DNA of 64,000 nucleotides from contig DYKI01000011.1 of the NCBI GenBank assembly GCA_020722705.1, positions 1-64,000 on the forward strand, given 5' to 3'. Of this stretch, positions 20,151-29,395 are shown one piece after another; position 1 is the first letter of the stretch, and each line of letters begins with the position of its first letter. The DNA comes from Chthonomonas calidirosea (lineage in GTDB: Bacteria > Armatimonadota > Chthonomonadetes > Chthonomonadales > CAJBBX01). The notes below the pieces were generated by a model. That model saw nothing but the letters and a program-made list of their open reading frames with translations. It was not told the origin of the DNA and searched no databases. Position numbers and translations under genes: made by a program.

Positions 20151-21010
20151 GCCCTTTGACCCTTGGCGCACTGACCGTGCTCGGTGCCCCGATCGTGGGC
20201 GGAGTGCTGATGGGGTTGGACCGGCGATTGACGGCTCGTCTCCAGGGGCGGATGGGCCCGCCGATTCTCCAGCCGTTCTACGACATCTTGAAGCTGGCCG
20301 GAAAGCAACCCATGGTCTGCAACACCGTGCAGGGCATCAGTGCGTCGCTCTACTTGATGACGAGCATCCTGGCGCTGCTGATGTTCGTTCTGGGTCAGGA
20401 CCTGCTGGTCCTTCTGTTCGTGCTGGCATTGGGCGCCGTCATGCTGATACTCGGCGGCTTCAGCGTCAAATCGCCATACTCGCAGCTCGGGAGTCAACGC
20501 GAGGTCCTGCAGATGATGGCGTACGAACCGCTGCTCGTGTTCATGGTTGTGGCGATCTACCTGCAGACAGGCAGTTTCTCGGCAGAGAGCGTGCTGCAGC
20601 TTAACAAACCGCTGCTCCTCTCGATGCCGGCGTTTCTGTTCACCCAGATGCTCGTCATGGCCATCAAACTCCACAAATCGCCGTTCGACGTGTCGGCGTC
20701 GCACCATGCGCATCAGGAGCTCGTTCGCGGCATCTACACGGAGTTCCCGGGGCTGCAGCTTGCGCTCATCGAGCTGGCGCACCTCTACGATCTCGTGCTG
20801 CTGCTCGGGTTTGTCTGGTTTCTGTGGCACACGAACTGGGTCATCGGAGCTATCCTGGCGCTCGGTGCGTACATAGCGACGGTAGTGATTGACAACGTGA
20901 CTGCTCGGATGACCTGGCGATGGCTGGTGACGTATGCCTGGACATGGGGGGCAGGACTTGCCGTCGCGAACCTCGCCATGATCTACTGGACCATAAGGGG
21001 GCCGCGCTAG
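20147..21010 (+). CDS. echB: Ech-type hydrogenase subunit B (NuoH/HycD-like)
   Basis: RMGPPILQPFYDILKLAGKQ, AIKLHKSPFDVSASHHAHQELVRGIYTEFPG. Confidence 0.9.
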   Translation: MSPLTLGALTVLGAPIVGGVLMGLDRRLTARLQGRMGPPILQPFYDILKLAGKQPMVCNTVQGISASLYLMTSILALLMFVLGQDLLVLLFVLALGAVMLILGGFSVKSPYSQLGSQREVLQMMAYEPLLVFMVVAIYLQTGSFSAESVLQLNKPLLLSMPAFLFTQMLVMAIKLHKSPFDVSASHHAHQELVRGIYTEFPGLQLALIELAHLYDLVLLLGFVWFLWHTNWVIGAILALGAYIATVVIDNVTARMTWRWLVTYAWTWGAGLAVANLAMIYWTIRGPR

Positions 21011-21019
21011 GGGGCGGCT

Positions 21020-21481
21020 ATGGACATTATCAGCAAAGCACGGGCACGATCGCCCTGGATACTGCACTTTGACGCGGGTGCATGCAACGGATGCGACATA
21101 GAGGTTCTCGCCTGCCTGACGCCTGTCTACGACGTCGAGCGGTTTGGGATGATGAACATCGGCAATCCCAAGCATGCCGATATCCTGTTGGTCACGGGCA
21201 CCTGCAACCTGCGCAACGCACGCGTGCTGCGGAATCTCTATGACCAGATGCCTGAGCCGAAGGCAGTGGTTGCCATCGGGGCATGTGCCCTCTCCGGCGG
21301 CGTGTTTCACGAGTGCTACAACGTCCTTGGCGGCGTCGAAGGGATCATCCCCGTTGACGTGTGGGTACCCGGATGCGCGCCAAAGCCGGAAGCCATCATC
21401 GAGGGCGCTGTGATGGCGATCGAGCGGATGCAGGAACGCGCGGCCCGAATGCGCGCTCGCGGAGGCTCGGAGAATGGCTGA
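21020..21481 (+). CDS. echC: Ech-type hydrogenase small subunit (NuoB-like)
   Basis: DAGACNGCDIEVLACLTPVYDVERFG..VTGTCN..GACALSGG..VPGCAPKPEAI: proximal 4Fe-4S ligands. Confidence 0.92.
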   Translation: MDIISKARARSPWILHFDAGACNGCDIEVLACLTPVYDVERFGMMNIGNPKHADILLVTGTCNLRNARVLRNLYDQMPEPKAVVAIGACALSGGVFHECYNVLGGVEGIIPVDVWVPGCAPKPEAIIEGAVMAIERMQERAARMRARGGSENG

Positions 21482-21872
21482 AGCGACAGCCCACGAGGGC
21501 GCAAGCACGGTTGACATACCTGATGTCCAGACCATCTCGCCCGAGCAGCTCCTGACGAGCGTGAAGGATGCGGCGGATCGCGGCCTGCGATTTGTGACCG
21601 CAACATGCCTCGACGTTCGCGATGGCTTCGAGGTCTACTATCATTTCGCCGACGGCGACCGCCTATCCCACCTGCGTGTTGTCGTCTCGAAAGGCTCAAC
21701 GTTGCCAAGCATCAGCGGCATCTACATGTGCGCCTTCCTGGCAGAGAACGAGATCAAGGAGCTGTTTGGTCTGGAAATCACCGACATCGTCATTGATTAC
21801 AAGGGACACCTCCTGCTCACCGACGGTGGACCCGTTACGCCCATGCTGAAGCAGGCGGCCGGGGCAGGATAG
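21474..21872 (+). CDS. echD: Ech-type hydrogenase subunit D (NuoC-like)
   Basis: NuoC-like FLAENEIKELFGLEITD; 8-nt overlap with echC. Confidence 0.85.
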   Translation: MAEATAHEGASTVDIPDVQTISPEQLLTSVKDAADRGLRFVTATCLDVRDGFEVYYHFADGDRLSHLRVVVSKGSTLPSISGIYMCAFLAENEIKELFGLEITDIVIDYKGHLLLTDGGPVTPMLKQAAGAG

Positions 21873-21878
21873 ACCGGA

Positions 21879-22958
21879 ATGGCAACGCGCACAACGGTTC
21901 CGTTCGGGCCTCAGCACCCGGTTCTTCCGGAACCCATCCAGCTCAAACTGACCCTCGAGAACGAGACCGTCGTCGAAGCGATCCCGCATATCGGCTATGT
22001 ACACCGAGGAGTGGAGAAGGCTGGGGAGCGGATGGACTTCGGCCAAAACGTGTTTCTGGTCGAACGCATCTGCGGCATCTGCAGCTTCATCCATGCTCTT
22101 GCCTACTGCCAGGGCATTGAGAAGCTCCTCGGCATCGAGGTGCCGCCGCGAGCCCGGTATTTGAGGGTCATCTGGAGTGAGCTGCACCGCTTGCAGAGCC
22201 ACCACCTGTGGCTCGGCCTTCTCGCGGATGCGTTTGGCTATGAGAGCCTTTTCATGCAGTTCTGGCGGAACAGAGAGCGGCTCCTCGACATCTTCGAGCG
22301 GACCGCAGGCAGCCGGATCATCATCTCAACGTGCTCGATCGGAGGCGTGCGGCGCGACATTGACGAGGCCGGCATCGAGTATATCTTGAGCGAGCTCGTT
22401 GAGCTCGAGAAAGCGTTGCGCGACGCGGTTGACGTTGTCCTCACTGACCGCACGATCCGAGCACGAACCGTCGGCAAGGGCATTCTGACTAAGGATCAGG
22501 CGCTGTCTCTCGGTGCGGTTGGGCCGGTGCTCCGCGGCAGCGGAGTCGGCGTGGATGCCCGAACCGACGGCTTTGCCGCATACGGCGAACTGGGCATAGA
22601 GCCGATCGTCGAAACCGACGGGGACTCGTTTGCTCGAACGAAGGTGCGCGCGCGAGAGTGCTTTCAGTCTCTTGACTTGGTGCGAAGGGCGATTGCCGGT
22701 CTGCCCGAGGGCGAGATCGCCGTTCGCCCAAAGGGCAGGCCCAACGGTCGGACGATCTCCCGGGTGGAGCAGCCGCGCGGCGAGCTGTTCTACATGATCT
22801 CGGCCGACGGAAGCAACAAGCTGGATCGCCTCCGCATCCGGACACCCACGTTCGCCAACGTACCCCCGCTGATAGCCATGTTGCCCGGCTGTGAGATGGC
22901 CGACGTTCCGGTCATTACGTTGTCCATAGACCCATGCATAAGCTGCACGGAGAGATAA
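21879..22958 (+). CDS. echE: Ech-type [NiFe] hydrogenase large subunit
   Basis: FGPQHPVLPEPIQLKLTLENE..IPHIGYVHRGVEK; RICGICSFIHA and terminal DPCISCTER provide both Ni CxxC pairs. Confidence 0.93.
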   Translation: MATRTTVPFGPQHPVLPEPIQLKLTLENETVVEAIPHIGYVHRGVEKAGERMDFGQNVFLVERICGICSFIHALAYCQGIEKLLGIEVPPRARYLRVIWSELHRLQSHHLWLGLLADAFGYESLFMQFWRNRERLLDIFERTAGSRIIISTCSIGGVRRDIDEAGIEYILSELVELEKALRDAVDVVLTDRTIRARTVGKGILTKDQALSLGAVGPVLRGSGVGVDARTDGFAAYGELGIEPIVETDGDSFARTKVRARECFQSLDLVRRAIAGLPEGEIAVRPKGRPNGRTISRVEQPRGELFYMISADGSNKLDRLRIRTPTFANVPPLIAMLPGCEMADVPVITLSIDPCISCTER

Positions 22959-22963
22959 GAGCG

Positions 22964-23326
22964 ATGATGTTGCGGCGAGTCCTCGAGAACCTTTTCAGCA
23001 AACCCGCCACCCGGCCGTTCCCAAGGACGGCGCGGGAGCCGGTGGATGGCTACCGGGGGGCCGTCGAGTTCAACCGAGAGAACTGCGTGTTCTGCGGCGC
23101 CTGTGCGTTGCGTTGCCCGTCCAAGGCGATTGAGGTGGACCGTCCGTCGAAGACACTGAAGTTCGATCTCTTCAAGTGCATTCAATGCGCATGCTGCGCC
23201 GAGGCGTGCAAGAGGGGCTGCGTTCAGCTTCGATCCGTATACCATGCTCCGGTGTTCGAGAAGCCGGAGTTCGAGTTCAGCGGCGCGCCGGTCCTCGCAC
23301 CGGACGGCGGTCAGACATCGGAATAG
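22964..23326 (+). CDS. echF: Ech-type hydrogenase polyferredoxin subunit (2x[4Fe-4S])
   Basis: NCVFCGACALRCPSKAIEVD and FKCIQCACCAEACKRGC. Confidence 0.9.
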   Translation: MMLRRVLENLFSKPATRPFPRTAREPVDGYRGAVEFNRENCVFCGACALRCPSKAIEVDRPSKTLKFDLFKCIQCACCAEACKRGCVQLRSVYHAPVFEKPEFEFSGAPVLAPDGGQTSE

Positions 23327-23405
23327 GGCTATACGACAAGCCGCTGCCCGTGGGTCGAGACGGGGCAGGACGAGGCAGAGGATATCCGGGGCGGTCCCTG
23401 GGTGG

Positions 23406-24392
23406 TCAACTGTCAGCCTGCAGCGCCGTCCGCAACAGCGCTTGCCAGGGCTCACCAGGCGTTGGGTTTCGGCCCCGCATCTGCTCCACTTCATCAGCAA
23501 CCAGTCCGGCCACGAAGACCCCGAACAGCGCCCTGACATCGGCGCGCGAAAGGTTGTATCGGTGCTCGTAGCGGCCCAGCGCGTCGCCGAACGCCCGTCC
23601 AAGCGGTGTCCGACGATCCCAGAGCGCCTGCGCCCGTGACGGACTAGGGTCCACGTTCGCGGCCGGGTGGAACCATGACGTCCGGGCAAGGGTGAACAGG
23701 TCATACAGAGGCCATCCCGGACCCGAGAACTCCCAGTCTATGACATACAAGCTCCCATCGCCGTCGAGAAGGGCGTTGTTGGGGTTGAAGTCACCGTGGA
23801 TTCTCGCGACCGGCATCGAACTGACATCTGCGGCACGTGCGGCGTCCAGCAACCACTCGGCCTGAGGCGGCGAGACGATCCCGGTGGACATCAGGATGCT
23901 GACCGCGCGCTGTGCGTGCTGGAGAATGCATTCAGCTTGATGGGCGGTGAAACGGTCGCATTGATCGTGAAGGGACCATATCCAGTCGGCAGCGATGCGG
24001 AACAGCTTCGCCAAATGGTCCAGATGCCCCTCGTCTCGGGCGATGCGCATCGCGACCGCAAGCGGATATCCGGGAACGCAGGTCTCCACCGATGACACTG
24101 TGCCTCCAAGGTCGCCGCAGTAGATAGGATGCGGGACGGAGTTCCCGACGCCCGGTTCGCGCGCGACGGCCTCAAGCGATCTGTAGTTGCGTATGAGACG
24201 CTCGGGGTGATCGGGCGTTCTGGGGATGCGGAGGACATATCGAGGTTCGGGCTCGTCGTTCACGAAGAGGAGCATCACCAATGAGCCGCCTGGAAGGGCC
24301 GTTGTGTCCAGTTTGACCGGTGAGACGTGTGCCCGAGTGGGCGCTCCAGGGAGGACCCTGGCCTCAAGGATTTCGGCCAGGATGGTGTTCAT
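23406..24392 (-). CDS. Aminoglycoside phosphotransferase-like (APH) family kinase
   Basis: RIHGDFNPNNALLDGDGSLYVIDWEFSGPGWPLYDLFTL catalytic/Mg motifs; start at MNTILAEILEAR. Confidence 0.8.
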   Translation of the reverse strand: MNTILAEILEARVLPGAPTRAHVSPVKLDTTALPGGSLVMLLFVNDEPEPRYVLRIPRTPDHPERLIRNYRSLEAVAREPGVGNSVPHPIYCGDLGGTVSSVETCVPGYPLAVAMRIARDEGHLDHLAKLFRIAADWIWSLHDQCDRFTAHQAECILQHAQRAVSILMSTGIVSPPQAEWLLDAARAADVSSMPVARIHGDFNPNNALLDGDGSLYVIDWEFSGPGWPLYDLFTLARTSWFHPAANVDPSPSRAQALWDRRTPLGRAFGDALGRYEHRYNLSRADVRALFGVFVAGLVADEVEQMRGRNPTPGEPWQALLRTALQADS

Positions 24393-25450
24393 CGTCCTGC
24401 CTCCGCCACGAGCAGGAAGGAGTCCGAGAGGGCGCGGGCCATCGCGCCGCATACTGCGGCCGGCGTGTGGCCGAACAGCAGCCTTGCGGCCCATCGCCAT
24501 GATCGCCGCCTCAGGTATGCCGCATACCTGCGCACGAGATAGGTGATGGCCCTGTTGTCGTCGGCGGGCACAATGAAGCGCGGATCGCGGTAGTTTGGGA
24601 CGGCGATGAACGCAGCAGGGGGGCGGAAACCGGCCTCCGCGAGCAGCCTTCGGTACCCCGAATAGGAGTAGGTGTACGTTCTGTAGGGCTCACCCTTGCA
24701 GATGCGCGCGATGGCGCTTGCCAGCGTTCGGGGCATCAGGCTTGTGTATCGGAGACCGTTGTGGTCGCGAGTGCCCAGGAAGTACAGGTAGCCAAAGCGG
24801 TTCTCGATCCCAACATACAGAATGCCGTGGGGCTTGAGAACCCGGCGACACTCGGCAAGGCATCGGACCTGGGTCTCGAACGGCGACCCTGCCTCCGTCG
24901 CCGATCCCACGTATTCAAGAACGCCATTCATGGTCACAAGGTCGAAAGTGCTATCGCAAAATGGGAGGCGGCTGTCGTCGAGCGGATCAATCCTCACCGG
25001 CGAAATGTTGCCAATGCCCTCCTGTTCCGCGCGCATGGCGAGGAAGCGCAGGGTGTACGGGTTGGTGTCCATGGCTGTGACCTGAGCGCAGTGTGGGGCC
25101 AATCCGCATGCAACGGCGCCCCAGCCTGCGCCAAGGTCGGCAACATGACAGGATGATGTGATCGGCAGAACCGATCGGAAATCGGCTCGGTTGGCGCCAA
25201 GCGCATATCTCACCAACTCCGGATCCTTGAACCGCCCAAGGATGTTCTCAACGGCGTACCGATAACCGTGAGACCGCGTGATTTCGAGCATGAACTCCAT
25301 CTGATCGGGGGCGAGGTGGTTCCAGTAATGGTCGCGAGAACTGAAGTTGGGGATGCCGTCGTCAAGCGGATAGCGTCTCCGGCACTCGGGACAGAGGTAC
25401 CCTTCGTCCTGAAAGCGAACAACCGTCCGGCAGAAAGGGCAGGCAAACAT
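24389..25450 (-). CDS. Class I SAM-dependent methyltransferase with N-terminal zinc ribbon
   Basis: FACPFCRTVVRFQDEGYLCPECRRRY (two CxxC), HVADLGAGWGAVACGLA motif I; ATGA overlap with the APH gene. Confidence 0.85.
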   Translation of the reverse strand: MFACPFCRTVVRFQDEGYLCPECRRRYPLDDGIPNFSSRDHYWNHLAPDQMEFMLEITRSHGYRYAVENILGRFKDPELVRYALGANRADFRSVLPITSSCHVADLGAGWGAVACGLAPHCAQVTAMDTNPYTLRFLAMRAEQEGIGNISPVRIDPLDDSRLPFCDSTFDLVTMNGVLEYVGSATEAGSPFETQVRCLAECRRVLKPHGILYVGIENRFGYLYFLGTRDHNGLRYTSLMPRTLASAIARICKGEPYRTYTYSYSGYRRLLAEAGFRPPAAFIAVPNYRDPRFIVPADDNRAITYLVRRYAAYLRRRSWRWAARLLFGHTPAAVCGAMARALSDSFLLVAEAGR

Positions 25451-25585
25451 GCTCACCAAACGCGATTTCCTTGCACTGATCGGCCCAGGCGCGCCACGAT
25501 CGGGCGCGCGCCGCACATGGACCTCACAAGCTGAGACGGCATCCATTCACCCTGGTAACCGCACGTCGAGAAAGGGATCGGCTTC

Positions 25586-27532
25586 ATGGGCATCACACGC
25601 AGAGCTTTCGTTCAGGCTGGTGCGGCGGGGATGACAGCGGCATTCGGCGCGACCGATGTGTTCGGATCGCCGGTGGACTACGCTGCACGTGCGCACGTGG
25701 ACGACTGGTGCCACCATCCGGTTCTTGGTGATCCGTCGTGGGACACCTTTGAGAGGGAGCCGGGCAACCCGATTCACCACGGGCGGGAGCCCTACTGGTG
25801 GCCGGTCAACGGGACGCTGTTCCACGACCCGGTCAGCGGGCGCTGGTATGCGTATGTCAGCGTCTACCCACGGGGATACTGGCCTCCTCCGCCGGCGGAT
25901 GTGCTCGTGCTTCGCGAAGGAGCCAATGGCGCATGGGAGGAACTCGGCTACGTCTTCGGACGGCGCCGACCTGCGTTCACCGCCGCCGATGGGCGGGAAG
26001 GGGGCTCAACCGACCTGTACGTGGCGTATTCGGACGGTAAGTACCATGGCGTGTTTGGATGGTGCGATGCTGCCAACCGCCGGGGCGGATTGGGTTATGT
26101 GGTCGCCGACAGCCCCGAAGGCCCCTTCCTCATCGGTGACCAACCCATCCACGATGACGGCGTGAGGAAGCCGGTTCTGGGTCGCTATGTGCGCGCGTAC
26201 GCCTCGACCCTGATCAAGCGCAAGCGCGACTGGCTGATCTTGCACATGATGAGCACGCCAGGCAACGCAGGCGGCACGTGGGGATTGTTCGCGATGGTCG
26301 GCCCCAAAGCGGACGGCCCCTACTCGGATCCGATCCCGTTGGTCGCGCCGCAGCTCGATGGTTACCATCCTCCGCTCGCCGAGTTCTTTCCGGCGTTCAC
26401 GCGCGACGGCATGGTGTATGCGCCGGCGACATCGGTTGCGCTCAACCGTACATTCCAGTCGCTCTTCAGCGCCAAGGTTGAGGATGCCCACCTGCCGGAT
26501 GCATGGCGGATCGAGCGGCTGGGGTCGCTATGGCATGCCGAGCCCGTTGCATGGGAAGCGAAGGGCATCTGGGGGCAGACGATTGCGTGTGTGCCCATGT
26601 CGGGCGATCGCCTCCGAGCGCTCTTCCCGTGCAAGGATCGGGATGACGTGGGCGGAGTAGGCATCGCCCGGCGAAAATGGACTGAACCGTTTCGGGACGG
26701 CTTCGTACTTTCGGCGCCAAATGCGCCTTCCTACGCGATTCTGCGACGCCATTGGCGCGCTTTCACGCTGGCGAGCGCCATGCGCGTCCAGGGCGGAGTG
26801 CGAGTCTGCTGGGCATGTCGCGGACCGATGGGACCGGATCACCCTTATGCGGACAGCCGGCCGTCAACGCTCATGGCACGAGACCGTCGGGAAATCCGGC
26901 TGGCCGGACAGCAATGGTCTGTCGTGAACATGGGCGAGACCGGAGAGGAGGCGCAACTGGCAGCGGGCAGCCTGCCGGCTTTCGGTGAAGAGATGACGGT
27001 CACGCTGAAGCAGACGGAGCTGGAGATTGAGCTGTCACTCGGCGGACGCCCGGTGTGGCGTGGTCCGTGCGAGGCGCGCGCAGGCAGGATCGAACTGATG
27101 GCTGAGTCCGGCTCAATCGTGCGGGTAAGCAAGTTCGCTGTGGGCGGAGAGAGCCGAAGCCTGGAGGAGGACTGGCTGGGTACCGAGGCTCTGTGCGGAG
27201 CGGCCGTGCCGAGGGGCGAGTGGACCGAGATCAAGTCGCCGCGTTTCCGGTTCGGACTCGGGCATGAGACCAGGCAGAACGGCGCTCGGGCCAAATGGAA
27301 CGTCATTGGAAACAGCTTCACGATCTGGGCGCCGCGCGGTCCCGACTACGGTGAAGCGCAAGTCCTCCTCGATGGCAAACCGGTAGGTCGGTTGAGGCTG
27401 CGCGCCACAGAGGCCGTCGCGAGCGCACCGGCCGCAACGTTCACCGCGCGCCAGGGACGGCATGCCGTGACGTTGGTGGCGGTCGAAGGGGTTGTGCCCT
27501 GCGACTGCCTGACGGTCAACACCGACCGGTAG
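25586..27532 (+). CDS. Tat-exported protein, possibly a glycoside hydrolase of a five-bladed propeller family
   Basis: MGITRRAFVQAGAAGMTAAFGA Tat signal; PYWWPVNGTLFHDPVSGRWYAYVSVYPRGYW and VVADSPEGPFLIGDQPI resemble GH43/GH32-type motifs. Confidence 0.55.
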   Translation: MGITRRAFVQAGAAGMTAAFGATDVFGSPVDYAARAHVDDWCHHPVLGDPSWDTFEREPGNPIHHGREPYWWPVNGTLFHDPVSGRWYAYVSVYPRGYWPPPPADVLVLREGANGAWEELGYVFGRRRPAFTAADGREGGSTDLYVAYSDGKYHGVFGWCDAANRRGGLGYVVADSPEGPFLIGDQPIHDDGVRKPVLGRYVRAYASTLIKRKRDWLILHMMSTPGNAGGTWGLFAMVGPKADGPYSDPIPLVAPQLDGYHPPLAEFFPAFTRDGMVYAPATSVALNRTFQSLFSAKVEDAHLPDAWRIERLGSLWHAEPVAWEAKGIWGQTIACVPMSGDRLRALFPCKDRDDVGGVGIARRKWTEPFRDGFVLSAPNAPSYAILRRHWRAFTLASAMRVQGGVRVCWACRGPMGPDHPYADSRPSTLMARDRREIRLAGQQWSVVNMGETGEEAQLAAGSLPAFGEEMTVTLKQTELEIELSLGGRPVWRGPCEARAGRIELMAESGSIVRVSKFAVGGESRSLEEDWLGTEALCGAAVPRGEWTEIKSPRFRFGLGHETRQNGARAKWNVIGNSFTIWAPRGPDYGEAQVLLDGKPVGRLRLRATEAVASAPAATFTARQGRHAVTLVAVEGVVPCDCLTVNTDR

Positions 27533-27535
27533 CCG

Positions 27536-27594
27536 CTCTCAGCTCTCGGCTCTCAGCTCTCAGCCCTCAGCTCTCGGCTCTCAGCTCTCAGCTC
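27536..27594. repeat. Heptanucleotide tandem repeat (CTCTCAG)n, about 8.4 copies
   Basis: ctctcag ctctcgg ctctcag ctctcag ccctcag ctctcgg ctctcag ctctcag ctc, between two convergent genes and covering the aspS stop codon. Confidence 0.97.
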
Positions 27595-29393
27595 GATACG
27601 ACGCGCAAGCCTAGCTCACGCAACTGCGCCTCGTCCACCGTTGACGGGGCTCCCATCAAGGGGTCGGTGCCGCCGCCGATCTTGGGGAATGCCATGACCT
27701 CGCGGATGTTCTCGGTGTCGGTCATCAGCATGATCAGCCGGTCTATCCCGGGGGCAACCCCGCCGTGCGGTGGCGCGCCATACGCGAACGCATCCAGCAT
27801 GTGACCGAAGCGCTCGCGCTGAACTTCCTCCGACAGCCCAAGTAGAGCAAACACTTTGGCCTGAATGTCCGCTCGGCAGATTCGGATGGAGCCCGATCCC
27901 CACTCGACGCCGTTGCAGACGATGTCATAGCATTGCGCACGGACTCTAGCGGGATCGGTGTCGAGGTAGGGGAGGTCATCCTCGTGCGGCATCGTGAACG
28001 GGTGGTGTTCGGCATCCCAGCGGTTTTCTTCGGCATTCCACTGGACGAGGGGGAAGTCGGTGATCCAGCAGAAATGCAGCACATCCGATGGGGCGAGATT
28101 GAGCCGACGCGCTATCTCCTGCCTGAGTCGTCCGAGAACCGTCGCGGCGACGTCGGCGGCGTCTGCAACGATCAGCAGCAGGTCGCCGGCCTCAGCCTTT
28201 GCCGCACTGAGGATGCGTTCGCGCTCCGTTTCCGAGATGAACTTGGCTATCGGGCCGCGCAGCGTCAAGCCGTGGCCCGAGCCGTCGCTGTCCTCGATGG
28301 CGAGGTGAGCCAGTCCTCTAGCGCCCCATTCCTTTGCCAGGCGCGCCAGATCGTCGGTTTCACGGCGTGATAGGCGCGAGCCGCCCGGATAGCGAACGCA
28401 TCGAATGACGCCGCCCGAAGCCAGCACGTCGCTGAACACTCCGAAGCTCGTCCCACGCATGGCCTCCGATATGTCGGCGATCTCGAGGCCGTATCGAAGG
28501 TCAGGCTTGTCCGTCCCGTAGCGAAGCATGGCGTCGTCGTACGTCAACCGCGCGAACGGGACCGAGCCGAGGCGCTTGTTGGAGCACTCTCTCAGTACTG
28601 CGATCGTCATGTCCTCGGTCAGTTGGAGGACATCCTCCTGGGTGACGAACGACATTTCCAAGTCCAGTTGAGTGAACTCCGGCTGGCGATCCGCCCGTTG
28701 GGCCTCGTCACGGAAACATCGTGCGATCTGGTAATAGCGCTCCACGCCTGCGACCATGAGGAGCTGCTTGTACTGCTGAGGCGACTGGGGGAGGGCATAG
28801 AACAGCCCAGGCGAGAGCCTGTATGGAACCAGATAGTCCCGGGCGCCTTCGGGTGTCGAGCGGGTGAAGATCGGCGTCTCGACCTCGATGAAGCCGCGGC
28901 TGTCGAGGAACCGACGCATGGAAGCAACGACCCGATGCCGCAGCCGCAGTATCTCCTGCATGCGGGGACGCCGCAGGTCGAGGTACCGGTAGCGAAGGCG
29001 AAGCTCTTCATTCACGAGCGACATCTGCGACTCGTCGTTCAGTTGGAATGGCAAGGGCTGGCGGCAAGGGTTGAGTATGCGTACCTCCGACACATGGATC
29101 TCGATCTCGCCCGTGCCGAGCTTGGGATTTGCCATGCCGGGCGCACGCATCTGAACTTCGCCCGTCACGGACAGGACGAACTCGGACTTGACGGCGGCCA
29201 GAGCTTCCAGTACGTCGGGCGAGGATGCCGCATCGGCACGGAGCTGTACGATCCCCGTCCTGTCACGCAGGTCCACGAAAACAAGGTCGCCGTGGCTCCG
29301 CACCGAGTGCACCCAGCCGTTCAACGTGACCTGCCGGCCCGCGTCTTCGGCTCGGAGCTCTCCGCATGATCTCGTTCGTTGCCAGTGTGCCAA
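27588..29393 (-). CDS. aspS: Aspartate-tRNA ligase
   Basis: GELRAEDAGRQVTLNGWVHSVRSHGDLVFVDLRDRTG; RCFRDEAQRADRQPEFTQLDLEMSF; GIDRLIMLM. Confidence 0.97.
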   Translation of the reverse strand: MAHWQRTRSCGELRAEDAGRQVTLNGWVHSVRSHGDLVFVDLRDRTGIVQLRADAASSPDVLEALAAVKSEFVLSVTGEVQMRAPGMANPKLGTGEIEIHVSEVRILNPCRQPLPFQLNDESQMSLVNEELRLRYRYLDLRRPRMQEILRLRHRVVASMRRFLDSRGFIEVETPIFTRSTPEGARDYLVPYRLSPGLFYALPQSPQQYKQLLMVAGVERYYQIARCFRDEAQRADRQPEFTQLDLEMSFVTQEDVLQLTEDMTIAVLRECSNKRLGSVPFARLTYDDAMLRYGTDKPDLRYGLEIADISEAMRGTSFGVFSDVLASGGVIRCVRYPGGSRLSRRETDDLARLAKEWGARGLAHLAIEDSDGSGHGLTLRGPIAKFISETERERILSAAKAEAGDLLLIVADAADVAATVLGRLRQEIARRLNLAPSDVLHFCWITDFPLVQWNAEENRWDAEHHPFTMPHEDDLPYLDTDPARVRAQCYDIVCNGVEWGSGSIRICRADIQAKVFALLGLSEEVQRERFGHMLDAFAYGAPPHGGVAPGIDRLIMLMTDTENIREVMAFPKIGGGTDPLMGAPSTVDEAQLRELGLRVVSS

Positions 29394-29395
29394 TG

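Noticed and set aside
20045-21535. 496-aa minus-strand ORF opposite echB/echC
   Set aside because: Antisense shadow; His/Gln/Arg-rich composition typical of artefacts
27536-27594. CRISPR-like array
   Set aside because: 7-nt unit with no spacers; a simple tandem repeat
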